Positions 34,628-43,830 of a stretch of DNA of 64,000 nucleotides are shown one piece after another. Within the stretch, counting starts at the first letter, position 1; each line of letters opens with the position of its first letter. The position numbers and the translations under genes are program-made. A model generated the notes under the pieces. The model was not told the origin of the DNA. It did no database searches and was given only the letters and a program-made list of their open reading frames with translations. The stretch comes from Arthrobacter castelli DSM 16402 (GTDB lineage: Bacteria > Actinomycetota > Actinomycetes > Actinomycetales > Micrococcaceae): assembly GCF_000430705.1 (NCBI RefSeq), contig NZ_AUMN01000010.1, positions 1-64,000 on the forward strand, read 5' to 3'.

Positions 34628-35389
34628 ATGGATCTACAGCTCGGCGGGTTGACGGCGCTGGTCACCGGAGGCACCAGGGGTATCGGACGGGCGATCGTCG
34701 AGACGTTCGCGGCCGAGGGGGCCAACGTGGCTTTTTGCGCCCGCGACGCCGGAGAAATCGAAGGGACGGAAGCGGCGTTGGCGGACAGCGGCGGTCGGGT
34801 GGCGGGCACCGTGATGGACATGGGAAACGCCGACGACGTCGCCCGCTGGGTCCGTGCGTCGGCTGAGGGTTTTGGCGGGATCGACATCGTGGTCAGCAAC
34901 GTCAGTGCCCTGGCCATCCCGGACACCGACGAGAACTGGGAGGCTTCCCTCCGGGTGGACCTGATGGGCACAGTCCGGCTGGTGAAGGCCGCCATGCCGC
35001 ATCTGGAACAGAGCGAGGCTGCCTCCATCATCGGAATCTCGAGTGTGTCCGGCCGGGAGGTGGATTTCGCCTCCGGCCCGTACGGCACCGTGAAGACCGC
35101 CATCATCGCCTACATGGCCGGCCTGGCGTTCCAACTGGCGGAAAAGGGGATCCGCGCCAACACGGTATCTCCGGGCAATACGTACCATGAGGGCGGGGTC
35201 TGGCCGAGCATCGAGCTGGATAATCCTCAGCTGTACGAACATGCCCTGGGCCTGAACCTGACTCCGCGGATGGGCAGACCTGACGAGGTGGCCAATACGG
35301 TGGTGTTCCTCGCGAGCCCGCTGTCCAGCCGGACCACCGGAGCGAACTTCCTGGTCGACGGTGGTTTGTCCCGGGGGATCCAGGTCTGA
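34628..35389 (+). CDS. Short-chain dehydrogenase/reductase
   Basis: A 253-residue classical SDR: TGGTRGIG at residues 13-20, ISSVSG (Ser at ~139-141), and the catalytic Tyr152/Lys156 in PYGTVKTA. NV-SAL stands where NNAG is usual. ATG 34628 follows AGGAGACGG. The C-terminal FLVDGGLSRGIQV is typical. The substrate is unknown; linkage to the amidase suggests a degradative path. Confidence 0.92.
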   Translation: MDLQLGGLTALVTGGTRGIGRAIVETFAAEGANVAFCARDAGEIEGTEAALADSGGRVAGTVMDMGNADDVARWVRASAEGFGGIDIVVSNVSALAIPDTDENWEASLRVDLMGTVRLVKAAMPHLEQSEAASIIGISSVSGREVDFASGPYGTVKTAIIAYMAGLAFQLAEKGIRANTVSPGNTYHEGGVWPSIELDNPQLYEHALGLNLTPRMGRPDEVANTVVFLASPLSSRTTGANFLVDGGLSRGIQV

Positions 35390-35438
35390 AGGGGGTCTCA
35401 CGGCAACCCGGCCGAACACCTCCCTCCATCGCCGGTCC

Positions 35439-36629
35439 TTAAATCTCCACCGACGCCGTCTGAGCACCACGGAACGGCGCCATCGCAGCAGCCTCCTCCT
35501 GGATCGCGGTCCTGGTGGCCGAAGACAGCGCGGTGAACGGCTCGACCCGTACTGTCAGCCGCCGGCCGTTCTTCCGTGGCCGCCAGATGCCCACGACCTC
35601 GCCGTCGGCCAGGATCACGCCGGGGTTGCCGACGGTGCGCCAGACCTGGCGCTGCAGGGGCGGGTCCGCGATGATGCTTTTCCGATCCCTGGTGGAGAGG
35701 TAGGGGTCATACGGCGGAAGCAGCCGGGCGCCGGCCGGTTCGGGACAGTCGTGCAGCGCCTCGGCGTCCGCGGCCAGTGCCCAGGCCCGGGACCGGCCGT
35801 ACTGCACCTCGATCAACTCATCGGCCAGCAGGTCCCAGCTTCGCGACGCGTACGCGGGTGACACCCCGGCCCATGTGGCGAACTCCCGCTCCGTGCTTGG
35901 CGCATGGCAGCGCAGGTAACGCCGGACCAGTTCTGCACGGGCACGGGAATGATCCCAGCCGGGAAGCGGGCTACCCAGCCACTGCCTGGTGAGTGCGAAC
36001 CGGGCAGCGCCTTTGTCCGTGGGTACGAAGCAGACCGTGCCATGCAGCCCCGCGACATAGAGTGCGAACCGGACCAGGCTCTGCCCGTACGTGTTGCTGC
36101 CGAGGCCATCGGGATCCTCCCACGGACCGGTCCGAACCGACGGCTGCTGCGATGCGACGTCGTCGGCCAGTGCCACGCCCAGCTCGTCCTTGGTCAGCCC
36201 GCGACCGTCCAGACCATCCAGCACGCGGGGGAGTGCGTCCAGGACGTGGTCCACCGCCGCTGCCGCGCTCAGCCCGAACGCCGCCAGATGATTTTCTGCG
36301 CCCCGGATGAAGGACCGGCACGATTCCTCGTCGTCGGGGATGAGCCCGGTTGTGAACACCGGGGCGTCCTCGACGCCGACGACGTGCGGGGCGCCCCGCA
36401 GGCTCCAGACCTGCACCAGGTTCCTGTCCTCGGACAACGCGGCGTCGACGTCGTCCGGCGTGAGCCCGTCGAGGCGGACGCGCAGCGATTGGGCAGCCGA
36501 GCCCGGGGGACTGTGCTGCACGCCGATCGCCCCGGCGACCTCCGGCAGCGCGCAGCGCGGTTCGGGCCGGGTAAGCCGGTGTCGTGCGAGGCGGAACCGG
36601 CGGGCGTGTTGCTGATCGACCGCAATCAT
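35439..36629 (-). CDS. Winged-helix protein of the AlkZ-like (HTH_42) DNA glycosylase family
   Basis: A 396-residue protein starting near RRFRLARHRLTRP and containing LVQVWSLRGAPHVV, RFALYVAGLHGTVCFVPTDK and LLPPYDPYLSTRDRKSII, the conserved blocks of the AlkZ/YcaQ-like family. Members unhook interstrand crosslinks or remove bulky alkylated bases. The MIAVDQQHARRFRL start keeps the N-terminal conserved block. It is convergent with the SDR gene and stands alone. Confidence 0.85.
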   Translation of the reverse strand: MIAVDQQHARRFRLARHRLTRPEPRCALPEVAGAIGVQHSPPGSAAQSLRVRLDGLTPDDVDAALSEDRNLVQVWSLRGAPHVVGVEDAPVFTTGLIPDDEESCRSFIRGAENHLAAFGLSAAAAVDHVLDALPRVLDGLDGRGLTKDELGVALADDVASQQPSVRTGPWEDPDGLGSNTYGQSLVRFALYVAGLHGTVCFVPTDKGAARFALTRQWLGSPLPGWDHSRARAELVRRYLRCHAPSTEREFATWAGVSPAYASRSWDLLADELIEVQYGRSRAWALAADAEALHDCPEPAGARLLPPYDPYLSTRDRKSIIADPPLQRQVWRTVGNPGVILADGEVVGIWRPRKNGRRLTVRVEPFTALSSATRTAIQEEAAAMAPFRGAQTASVEI

Positions 36630-36729
36630 CCGGCCAGCCTACCGCCGGTCGACAATTCGACGCGGCGCAGTTGACCTATTGGCCGGTGCGAAGCTGCGCC
36701 CGGGTCCGGGCTGCAAACTTCCTGTCAAA

Positions 36730-36822
36730 GGGTGCGTCGTTCCGCTGAGGAGTATTCCGCGGCCTTCCAAGTACAAAGTGGCCGGATTCGGCGTTGTTTA
36801 CTCCCGGTGGGAACGACACCCC
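36730..36822. repeat. Imperfect inverted-repeat element (~93 bp)
   Basis: GGGTGCGTCGTTCCGCTGAG at 36730-36749, continuing to AGTA, pairs with TACTCCCGGTGGGAACGACA at 36799-36818 plus CCCC; about 20 of 24 positions match. A shorter GGCC/GGCC pair lies inside. It looks like a small non-coding palindromic element. The remaining intergenic DNA from 36630 to 36995 has no gene. Confidence 0.55.
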
Positions 36823-36946
36823 ATGTTCGGCCGGGCAGGGAAACTTCGCTTGGGACTGGACGAACCGCGCTGTCTCCCCATTTCCTCCTGCCTGTAGGAA
36901 CGGCGCGTGGACATCCGGATGGGAATCGGCAGATCGGCCTGGCCCT

Positions 36947-36992
36947 CCGGCACGATGCCAGGCCCTGCCCACCGGCACGATGCCAGGCCCTG
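36947..36992. repeat. 25-bp tandem duplication
   Basis: CCGGCACGATGCCAGGCCCT followed by G occurs at 36947-36967 and identically at 36972-36992, just downstream of the pobA stop. Confidence 0.7.
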
Positions 36993-36995
36993 ACC

Positions 36996-38186
36996 TTACT
37001 TCAGCGGCCAGCCGGTATAGGCCTCCGCGAGGTAGCTGGACCCGGCGCGGGATGAGACGACGGAGGACAGTTCGCCCAGTTGGCGCTTCTTCTCGAATTC
37101 CGAACCGTCCGGGTGCTGGTGCAGCATGCTGGTCATCCAGTAGGAGAAGTTTTGCGCCTTCCAGACCCGCTGCAATGCCCGGTCGCTGTAGGCATCGAGC
37201 AACTCAGAGTTCTTCGAGTTGAAGTACGAATCCAATCCTTCGTGCAGCACCTTCACGTCCGCCAGGGCGAGGTTCAGTCCCTTGGCGCCGGTGGGAGGGA
37301 CGGTGTGGGAGGCGTCGCCGGCGAGGAACAAGTTGCCGTAGCGCATGGGTTCGCACACGTAGCTGCGGAATGGCAGCACCATCTGCTCGAAGATCCGCCC
37401 GGTCTTGAGGTGGAAGCCGTCCTGGCCCCCCATCCGGGACTGCAGTTCCTCCCAGATCATCTCCTCGGTCCACGTGGAGGCGTCCTCGTTGGGGTCGCAC
37501 TGGAAGTACATCCGCTGGATCTTATCGGTGCGTTGGCTGATCAGCGCGAATCCGCGGTCGGAGTGGGCGTAGATCAGCTCCGGGGCGCTGGGCGGTGCTT
37601 CGGCGAGGATGCCGAACCAGGCGAAGGGGTACTGAATGAAGTAGTCCTTTCGATGTTCGGCGGGGATGCTCTTCTTGCAGATGCCGCCGGAGCCATCGGA
37701 GCCGACGACGACGTCGCAGTGGACTTCCCAGGGCTGGCCGTCGACGTCGGTGAAGTGGATCTTGGGGGTGTCGGTTTCCAGGTCCAGCACACTGCTGTCC
37801 GACGAGCTGTAGCGGACATCGCCGCCGGTGCGGTGCCGGGCTTCAGCCAGGTCGGTGAACACCTCGTTCTGCGGGTAGAGCCAGACGGATTCGCCCACCA
37901 GGTCGAGGAAATCGATGCGGTGGTTGCGGCCGTCGAAGCGCAGCTCAATGCCGTCATGCCGGTGGCCTTCGCGCAGCACCCGGTCGGAGGCGCCGGAGTC
38001 GACGAGCATGTTCACGCTGCCGTGCTCCAGGATGCCCGCCCGCTGGGTGGTGCGGATGGTTTCGTGGCTGCGCGATTCAACCACCGTGGAGTCGATTCCG
38101 GAGGTGTAGAGCAGGTGGGAGAGCATGAGCCCGGCCGGACCTGCGCCGACGATGCCGACCTGTGTCTTGACGATTCTGCGTTCCAC
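36996..38186 (-). CDS. pobA: 4-hydroxybenzoate 3-monooxygenase
   Basis: A 396-residue p-hydroxybenzoate hydroxylase. FAD motif GIVGAGPAGLMLSHLL near residue 10, RTTQRAGILEHGS (the substrate Arg region), DG motif VVGSDGSGGICKKSIP near 160 and GDASHTVPPTGAKGLNLALA near 285. The length equals the family norm of about 394. It converts 4-hydroxybenzoate to protocatechuate with NADPH and O2. GTG 38186 is preceded by GAAGGAG; the longer frame upstream lacks conservation. An IclR gene 125 bp upstream, in the same direction, is the probable regulator. Confidence 0.95.
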   Translation of the reverse strand: MERRIVKTQVGIVGAGPAGLMLSHLLYTSGIDSTVVESRSHETIRTTQRAGILEHGSVNMLVDSGASDRVLREGHRHDGIELRFDGRNHRIDFLDLVGESVWLYPQNEVFTDLAEARHRTGGDVRYSSSDSSVLDLETDTPKIHFTDVDGQPWEVHCDVVVGSDGSGGICKKSIPAEHRKDYFIQYPFAWFGILAEAPPSAPELIYAHSDRGFALISQRTDKIQRMYFQCDPNEDASTWTEEMIWEELQSRMGGQDGFHLKTGRIFEQMVLPFRSYVCEPMRYGNLFLAGDASHTVPPTGAKGLNLALADVKVLHEGLDSYFNSKNSELLDAYSDRALQRVWKAQNFSYWMTSMLHQHPDGSEFEKKRQLGELSSVVSSRAGSSYLAEAYTGWPLK

Positions 38187-38311
38187 CAGCGGTTTCTCCT
38201 TCTCACGATTGGGACTCCGGCCAGTGTGACCGCAGGCACCGGCCGGGGCGATGACCATTCCCATTCAATGCGAACAGCAGGCACGAATTGGTGGCCGGCG
38301 CCGTCGTACTT

Positions 38312-39043
38312 CTATTCTGGCGCGACGGCCCGGGCAATACCACGGGCCGCCGTCATCAGCGCCGGCACTGTCGCCGGGATATTCTCCTCGCCGGCGGCAA
38401 CCACTACACCAAGCGCCGCGATGACATCCTGTGGCCCCGGCACAGGCACCGCGATGCCGGTGGTGTCGGCGACAACGTAACCGGCCAGCGCCGCGTAACC
38501 GGACTGACGGACTCCCGCGAGATCACGGCGCAGCCGGCCGGCGTCGACCGTGTCAGCATTCCGCAGCAGATACGCTTCCTGCTTCTGGGGCGGCGAGTGG
38601 GCGAGCAGCACCATGCCCGACGACGACACATGGACCGGCAGCCTGCCTGCCACCTTCGCCTCGTTGACCACCGAGTCCCGGCTGGAGAGCCGCTCGACGA
38701 ACAGCACCTCATCGTCCTGCAGCACGGCCAGCTGGGTGTGCTGCCGGATCACCGCTTGGACGTCCTCCATGAACGGCAGGGCCGACTGCCGCAGTGACAG
38801 CACTTCCGAGCTGCGGCTGGCCAGCTCCCATAACCGCAGGCCGAGGCGGATCCGGCCGTCCGGTTCCCGGCGCAGCACGCCCTCGTTCACCAGTTCATTG
38901 ACCAGCCGATGGGTGGTGGCCAGTGGAATGCCGGCGCGCTTGGCCAGCACCGCGACACTCATGGCGGGCTTCGAGTGGTCGAAGGACGAGATGATCCGCA
39001 TCAGCCGGCGGATCATCGAGTCTCCGGACGGGGAGTTGGCCAT
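38312..39043 (-). CDS. IclR-family regulator, probably of pobA
   Basis: A 243-residue IclR protein: N-terminal winged HTH (MSVAVLAKRAGIPLATTHRL) and C-terminal ligand domain with FVERLSSRDSV and a GYAALAGYVVADTTGIAVPV block. IclR proteins of the PobR/PcaU group control aromatic catabolism, which fits its position ahead of pobA. It begins 7 bp after the MMPL gene stop, so it may also be read through from the two-component/MMPL transcript. Confidence 0.9.
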   Translation of the reverse strand: MANSPSGDSMIRRLMRIISSFDHSKPAMSVAVLAKRAGIPLATTHRLVNELVNEGVLRREPDGRIRLGLRLWELASRSSEVLSLRQSALPFMEDVQAVIRQHTQLAVLQDDEVLFVERLSSRDSVVNEAKVAGRLPVHVSSSGMVLLAHSPPQKQEAYLLRNADTVDAGRLRRDLAGVRQSGYAALAGYVVADTTGIAVPVPGPQDVIAALGVVVAAGEENIPATVPALMTAARGIARAVAPE

Positions 39044-39050
39044 GCTTCGA

Positions 39051-41192
39051 TTATTGCTTATCTTCGAGCGCCACTTGCGGCAGCCTGCGGTCGAGCCAGC
39101 CGGGCAGCCACCAGGCGCGGTGGCCGAACAGCCGCATCGCGGCCGGCACGATCAGGCAACGGATGACGACGGCGTCGAGCAGTACGGCCGTGGCCAGCCC
39201 CAGGCCGAATTGCTGCAGCATCCGGTCGGGGAAGAGGACGAATGCCCCGAACACCACGATCATGATGGCCGCCGCCGCGGTAATGACGCCGCCGGTGGCT
39301 GCCAGCCCTTCCCGTATCGCCCGTGTGGCGCTGCCGGTGCGGCGCCATTTCTCGTGCATCCGTGACACCAGGAAGACCTCGTAATCCATCGACAGGCCGA
39401 AGACGATGGCGAAGATCATCACCGGCACGAAGGCCTCGATCGGCCCGGGCGGCACCCCGAACCATCCGTACTGGAACACCAGCGTGATGACGCCCAGCGA
39501 TGCCCCGATGCTCAACAGGTTGAGCACGGCTGCCTTGAGCGGAATCAGGATGGAACGGAACACCAGCATCAGCAGCAGTGCGGAAAGCCCCACCACGGAG
39601 GCGATGAAGGCCGGCATGCGTTCCGAGACGGCGGACGAGAAGTCGATGGCGGCCGCCGTCGTGCCTCCCACCAGATAATCGGCGCCGGTCCCTTCGGCCA
39701 CCTCCGGCAGCACATCGGTGCGCAGTTCGGTGACCAGCCGGGCGGTTTCCTCCGACTGCGGGGCGGTCTCCGGGAAGGCAAGCAGCGTGTAGTAGCCGTC
39801 GTCCTCCAGCGGCTGCGGTGGCGTCACCTCTGCCACACCGGCGGTCGAGGCAAGCGTATCCCGCGCTTCGGCGGCGGCCTGCGCGTCACCCTCGGTCAGC
39901 ACAACGAGCGGCCCGTTGAAACCAGGTCCGAAGCCCTCGGCCATCGTCTCGTACGCCTGTCGGGTGGTGGTGTCCTTGGCGTGGGTGCCGGCGTCGGCGA
40001 AACCCAAATGCATGCCCAGCGCCGGAATCGAGAGCGCCACCAGCGCGGCGGTGGCCGCGAGCAGCGCCGGCCACGGATTGCGCTGGACGACCTCTGCCCA
40101 GCGCCGCCAGCCGGCTCCGTGCTCCCGCTTCGAACGGGCAGCGTGTTTGTGAATGCTGCGCTCGAGCCGCTGCCCGAAAATGGTCAGCAGCGACGGCAGC
40201 AGGATGATCGCCGCCAGCATGGTCATCAGCACCGTCAGGGTCACCGCCAGCGCCATGCCCTGCAACGAGCTGAGCCCGAGCAGCAGCAATCCCAGCAGCG
40301 CGATGACAACGGTGGCGCCGGCGAACAGCACCGACCGGCCGGCGGTGTTCAGCGCGGTCCGCGTCGCCTGCCTCCGGTCCGCCCCGGCCAATAATTCGCT
40401 GCGGTAGCGGGAGAAGATGATCAGCGCATAATCAATACCGACGCCGATGCCCACCAGGATCAGTACCGGTGCGGTGTAGTCGGGAATAGAGAATATGTGG
40501 GAGGCGAGCATCACCAGCCCGAGGGTGCTGCCGACGGCGAAGACCGCGGTGATCAGCGGCAGGGTTGCGGCCAGCAGCGAGCCGAACATGAAGACCAGGA
40601 TGACCAGCGCCGCCAGCATCCCCGCTCCTTCGGCCGCGCCTCCCGACGATTCCTGGGCGGCGGCGACGGCGTCTCCACCCAGCGCGACCTGCAGGCCCTG
40701 CCCCTGGGCGGATTGCGCGGTGTCGATAATTGAACGTACGGCGTCGCCGGGGACCGCTGCCGCCTGGCCATCGAGGGTCACCGTGGCAAATCCGATAGTG
40801 CCCTCGTCGGAGACTGATCCCCGGTTCGGGGTCGGAGCGGTGACATCGGCAACGTGGGGGAGGGATTCGACGTCGTCGAGCATGCTGCTGATCCGGCTTT
40901 CGGCCGATGCGATGCCGTCCTCGGCCTCCATCACGATACGGACGGAATCGTTGGCCTGCTCCGCACCGTGTTCCTCGAGGGTCTGCCGCAGCTGCTGCGA
41001 TTCCGTGCCGGGGATCGCGTAGTCGTTCTCGTAATCGGCCCCAATGACGGTGGAGACGCCGGTGACGGACAGCAGCACGGCGACCCAGGCCACAAGGGCC
41101 AGCCAGTGGTGCTTTTGGGACCACGCCGCCAGTCGTTCCATCCGGCTCATGTCATGGGAGGTTTCGTTGGAGATGGTGCTTTGGGCATGCAT
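39051..41192 (-). CDS. MMPL/RND-family membrane transporter
   Basis: A 713-residue protein with two halves of six helices, each with a large periplasmic loop. The first helix is WLALVAWVAVLLSVTGVSTVI; GIGVGIDYALIIFSRYRSEL and, in the second half, FGLSMDYEVFLVSRMHEKWR are the paired proton-relay motifs (GxxxDY) of MMPL proteins. It would export a lipid or drug using the proton gradient. The ATG overlaps the histidine kinase stop by one base (TGATG), so the sensor pair likely controls its expression and shares its mRNA. Confidence 0.93.
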   Translation of the reverse strand: MHAQSTISNETSHDMSRMERLAAWSQKHHWLALVAWVAVLLSVTGVSTVIGADYENDYAIPGTESQQLRQTLEEHGAEQANDSVRIVMEAEDGIASAESRISSMLDDVESLPHVADVTAPTPNRGSVSDEGTIGFATVTLDGQAAAVPGDAVRSIIDTAQSAQGQGLQVALGGDAVAAAQESSGGAAEGAGMLAALVILVFMFGSLLAATLPLITAVFAVGSTLGLVMLASHIFSIPDYTAPVLILVGIGVGIDYALIIFSRYRSELLAGADRRQATRTALNTAGRSVLFAGATVVIALLGLLLLGLSSLQGMALAVTLTVLMTMLAAIILLPSLLTIFGQRLERSIHKHAARSKREHGAGWRRWAEVVQRNPWPALLAATAALVALSIPALGMHLGFADAGTHAKDTTTRQAYETMAEGFGPGFNGPLVVLTEGDAQAAAEARDTLASTAGVAEVTPPQPLEDDGYYTLLAFPETAPQSEETARLVTELRTDVLPEVAEGTGADYLVGGTTAAAIDFSSAVSERMPAFIASVVGLSALLLMLVFRSILIPLKAAVLNLLSIGASLGVITLVFQYGWFGVPPGPIEAFVPVMIFAIVFGLSMDYEVFLVSRMHEKWRRTGSATRAIREGLAATGGVITAAAAIMIVVFGAFVLFPDRMLQQFGLGLATAVLLDAVVIRCLIVPAAMRLFGHRAWWLPGWLDRRLPQVALEDKQ

Positions 41193-42559
41193 CAGGATGC
41201 TCCTCCTTCCGGTACTGCTCCCTCAGGTACAGCAGGGATCCGAACGACGACGGCGGTCGGCCCGTCTTCGGGGGAGTCGATGCCCAAGGTGCCGCGGAGC
41301 CCGGTGAGGCGTTCCTCGATCCCGTGCAGTCCATGTCCCGGCTGCAGGCTCGCTCCGCCATGGCCGTTATCGACCACCTCAAGCCGCAGCACCCCGTCGG
41401 CCTGGCCGTCGTCGGGCACGTCCCAATCCAGCCTCAGCACAGCACCTGCGGCGCCGGAGTGCTTGGCCACGTTCGTCAACAGTTCGGCGGCGATGAAATA
41501 TGCGTTCCGCTCGATCTCGGGACTCAGCCGCAGCCCGGCATCGAGGTTGTTTTCCAGCCGGACGGGCACCGGGCACCGGGTGGTGGTTGATTCCAGCGCA
41601 GGGATCAGGCCGCGGTCCTGCAGGATCGGTGCGACCAAACCGCGCGAGAGCGCCCGCAGTTCCTCCAACGCGTCTCCGGTCTGGCTGCGGGCCTCGGCCA
41701 GCAGCGATTGCGCGTCGGCCGCATCGCCGGAGGCCACCTTGCGCTCGGCGGCGGCCAGATCCATCTGCATGCGGATCAGCCGCTGCTGCGGGCCGTCGTG
41801 AATGTCGCGCTCCAGCCGGCGTACAGAAGTGTGCTCGGCCGACACGGCCGCGCCCCTGGAAGTGTTCAGCTCGGTGACCTCCTGCTGCAGTTCCTGGATA
41901 CGTCGCCCGCCGAGCATTCCTTGGGCGATGCCATGGTGGGCCAGCACCAGCCCGTGGGTGACAAACGGAAGCACGGCCAGGAAGATCAGTCCGATCACGA
42001 ACACGAACAGGTTGTCAGCCAGCGCGGAATCGAATGGCGGCCCTCCCGGGGAGAACGGGCCACGGTCATCCTGCCCCTGCGGAACAAATTGATTCCAGAT
42101 CCAGTAGGTGACGCCGCCGAGCCCGGCCGAGAGGACAAACACGGTGACCACCCAGGTGACGATACTGACCACCGGATTGATGATGATCCCGTGCAACAGG
42201 TACAGCCAGTAGTGGGAGGTGGCAAACGGCGAGAAGGTCCGACGCCATGCGGACGCGTCGCCGGCAATCCATCGTGGCGGGTCAATGGCCGGCTGTCCCG
42301 CCCAGCGCAGCCTGGTCAGCTCGACCGTCCCGAAGGCCCGGGCCGTATAGAGGGCGCCGAGGAGCAGGAAGACGCCGACGTAGATGATCAGCGTTCCAAC
42401 CCCGGTGACGAACAGGGTCAGCAGAATTGTGTATCCGACGACGGCGACAGGCCAGGCAGGCAGCAGGAAACCGAGGTGGCGCGGCACCCCGGTCCAGAGT
42501 TGCTTGTAGAAGGGGCCAGGCCCATCCGGCGTCTTGCCCGGCTGTGTTGCAACGCCCAT
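41192..42559 (-). CDS. Sensor histidine kinase (NarL/DesK type)
   Basis: A 455-residue membrane kinase. A PF13796-like sensor part carries about six helices between residues 30 and 205. The HisKA_3 box RRLERDIHDGPQQRL has the phosphoacceptor His254. The HATPase domain includes NAYFIAAELLTNVAKHSGA and VVDNGHGGASLQPGHGLHGI. ATG 42559 follows GAGGAG. It phosphorylates the response regulator encoded 154 bp upstream. Confidence 0.93.
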   Translation of the reverse strand: MGVATQPGKTPDGPGPFYKQLWTGVPRHLGFLLPAWPVAVVGYTILLTLFVTGVGTLIIYVGVFLLLGALYTARAFGTVELTRLRWAGQPAIDPPRWIAGDASAWRRTFSPFATSHYWLYLLHGIIINPVVSIVTWVVTVFVLSAGLGGVTYWIWNQFVPQGQDDRGPFSPGGPPFDSALADNLFVFVIGLIFLAVLPFVTHGLVLAHHGIAQGMLGGRRIQELQQEVTELNTSRGAAVSAEHTSVRRLERDIHDGPQQRLIRMQMDLAAAERKVASGDAADAQSLLAEARSQTGDALEELRALSRGLVAPILQDRGLIPALESTTTRCPVPVRLENNLDAGLRLSPEIERNAYFIAAELLTNVAKHSGAAGAVLRLDWDVPDDGQADGVLRLEVVDNGHGGASLQPGHGLHGIEERLTGLRGTLGIDSPEDGPTAVVVRIPAVPEGAVPEGGAS

Positions 42560-42712
42560 TATTGTTCTGCTCCTCGCATTGGTCTGAATGTATATATCCA
42601 GTCTCGCGATGGGAGCTTCCGGGCAACATCCCGGCATCACCCGGATTCATCCGGGGGCTATCCCCCGCATGCAGGGACATCCGGGCGTCTCAGCGCTAAG
42701 TCCGCCAGTACC

Positions 42713-43396
42713 TCAGCGCTGCAGCCACCTCAGCACTGCCAGCACCCGGCGGTGGTCGGAGTCGGAACCTTCCAGGTTGAGCTTCTGGAAGATGGACGTC
42801 ACGTTCTTCTCCACGGCGCCGACGCCGATCACCAGGTCCGACGCGATCCCCGTGTTGGTGCGTCCCTCGGCCATCAGCTTCAGCACGTCACGTTCACGCG
42901 GTGTCAAGGCCGCCAGCGGATCGGCCTGTCGGGCCAGCAGTTCACGCACCACCTGCGGATCGAGCACCGTGCCGCCGCGGGCGATTCGCGAGATGGCGTC
43001 GGTCAGTTCATCAAAGGAAGCCACCCGGTCCTTGAGCAGGTACCCCAGGCCGCCATATCCGGCACGGCCGCCGCCGGCGTCGAGCAGTTCTTTGGCATAG
43101 GTCCCCTCGACATACTGGCTGAGCAGCAGGATGCCGACTTCGGGAATGCGGCGGCGGAGTTCGATGGCGGCCCGGACGCCTTCGTCACGGTACGACGGCG
43201 GCATCCGAACATCCAGTACGGCAAGATCGGGGCGTAGTTCTTCCACCTGGGCGAGCAGGTCGGTGGCATCCCCGAGCGCGGCGACAGTTTCGAACCCCGC
43301 CTCGTCGAAGAGACGAATCAATCCCTCCCGCAACAGCACGGAGTCGTCAGCCACCATAATGCGCAGTGGCGCGGTTGAGGGGGCGGGTTGGGGCAT
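42713..43396 (-). CDS. NarL/LuxR-family response regulator
   Basis: A 227-residue regulator. The receiver has the acidic pair in MVADDSV and phosphoacceptor Asp62 in LAVLDVRMPP; Lys in YLLKDRV completes the site. The LuxR HTH lies near residues 165-215 (LTPRERDVLKLMAEGRTNTG). An extra Gly-rich loop (DAGGGRAGYGGLGY) precedes the Lys. It is the first gene of the sensor-MMPL group. Confidence 0.94.
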   Translation of the reverse strand: MPQPAPSTAPLRIMVADDSVLLREGLIRLFDEAGFETVAALGDATDLLAQVEELRPDLAVLDVRMPPSYRDEGVRAAIELRRRIPEVGILLLSQYVEGTYAKELLDAGGGRAGYGGLGYLLKDRVASFDELTDAISRIARGGTVLDPQVVRELLARQADPLAALTPRERDVLKLMAEGRTNTGIASDLVIGVGAVEKNVTSIFQKLNLEGSDSDHRRVLAVLRWLQR

Positions 43397-43548
43397 GCGA
43401 CCAGACTATTGCCGTTGGCCCTCAGCCGACAACGCCGCTCGGGGGCGGTCGGGCCGGTGACGAACGCTGAAGATACGTCCGTCCCGCCGCTAATGCCGTG
43501 CGGGATCAGCCGTGCCTGCCGCTCCTGGCCACCGTTCGTCAGCGCCGC

Positions 43549-43710
43549 TCAGCGAGGATCCAGCGGGGGATCCTCATCGGGCTCGGGCGGGGCCGGACCG
43601 GGTTCCGGATGCCCGGGTTCCGGGCCCGGCGATGGTGCCGGTTCCGGACTCGGCGGTCGCGGTTGTGTGGGGTCCGGGTATGGTTCTTCCGGCGGCTCTG
43701 GAATGGTCAT
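43549..43710 (-). CDS. Small proline-rich protein, unknown
   Basis: A 53-residue ORF starting MTIPEPPEEPYPDPTQP and made almost wholly of Pro, Glu, Asp and Gly. A GAGG site seven bases before the ATG and the strict acidic/Pro composition suggest a real disordered protein, but such runs also arise by chance in high-GC DNA. No family known to me. Confidence 0.4.
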   Translation of the reverse strand: MTIPEPPEEPYPDPTQPRPPSPEPAPSPGPEPGHPEPGPAPPEPDEDPPLDPR

Positions 43711-43796
43711 TTGGATGCCTCTCAGACGAGTACCGTACATGCGGTTGGCTCCAGCGCCAGACTACAACTCGTATTACCCGGGGACAATGGTGATCT

Positions 43797-43820
43797 TTAC
43801 GTAAATACGGAATTACGTAA
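43797..43820. promoter_or_regulatory. Paired TTACGTAA palindromes, probable ArsR-family operator
   Basis: TTACGTAA occurs at 43797-43804 and 43813-43820, centres 16 bp apart (1.5 helical turns), 10 bp before the ATG of the HTH gene. The AT-rich palindromes stand out in high-GC DNA and fit autorepression by a winged-helix dimer pair. Confidence 0.65.
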
Positions 43821-43830
43821 TACTGAAGCT

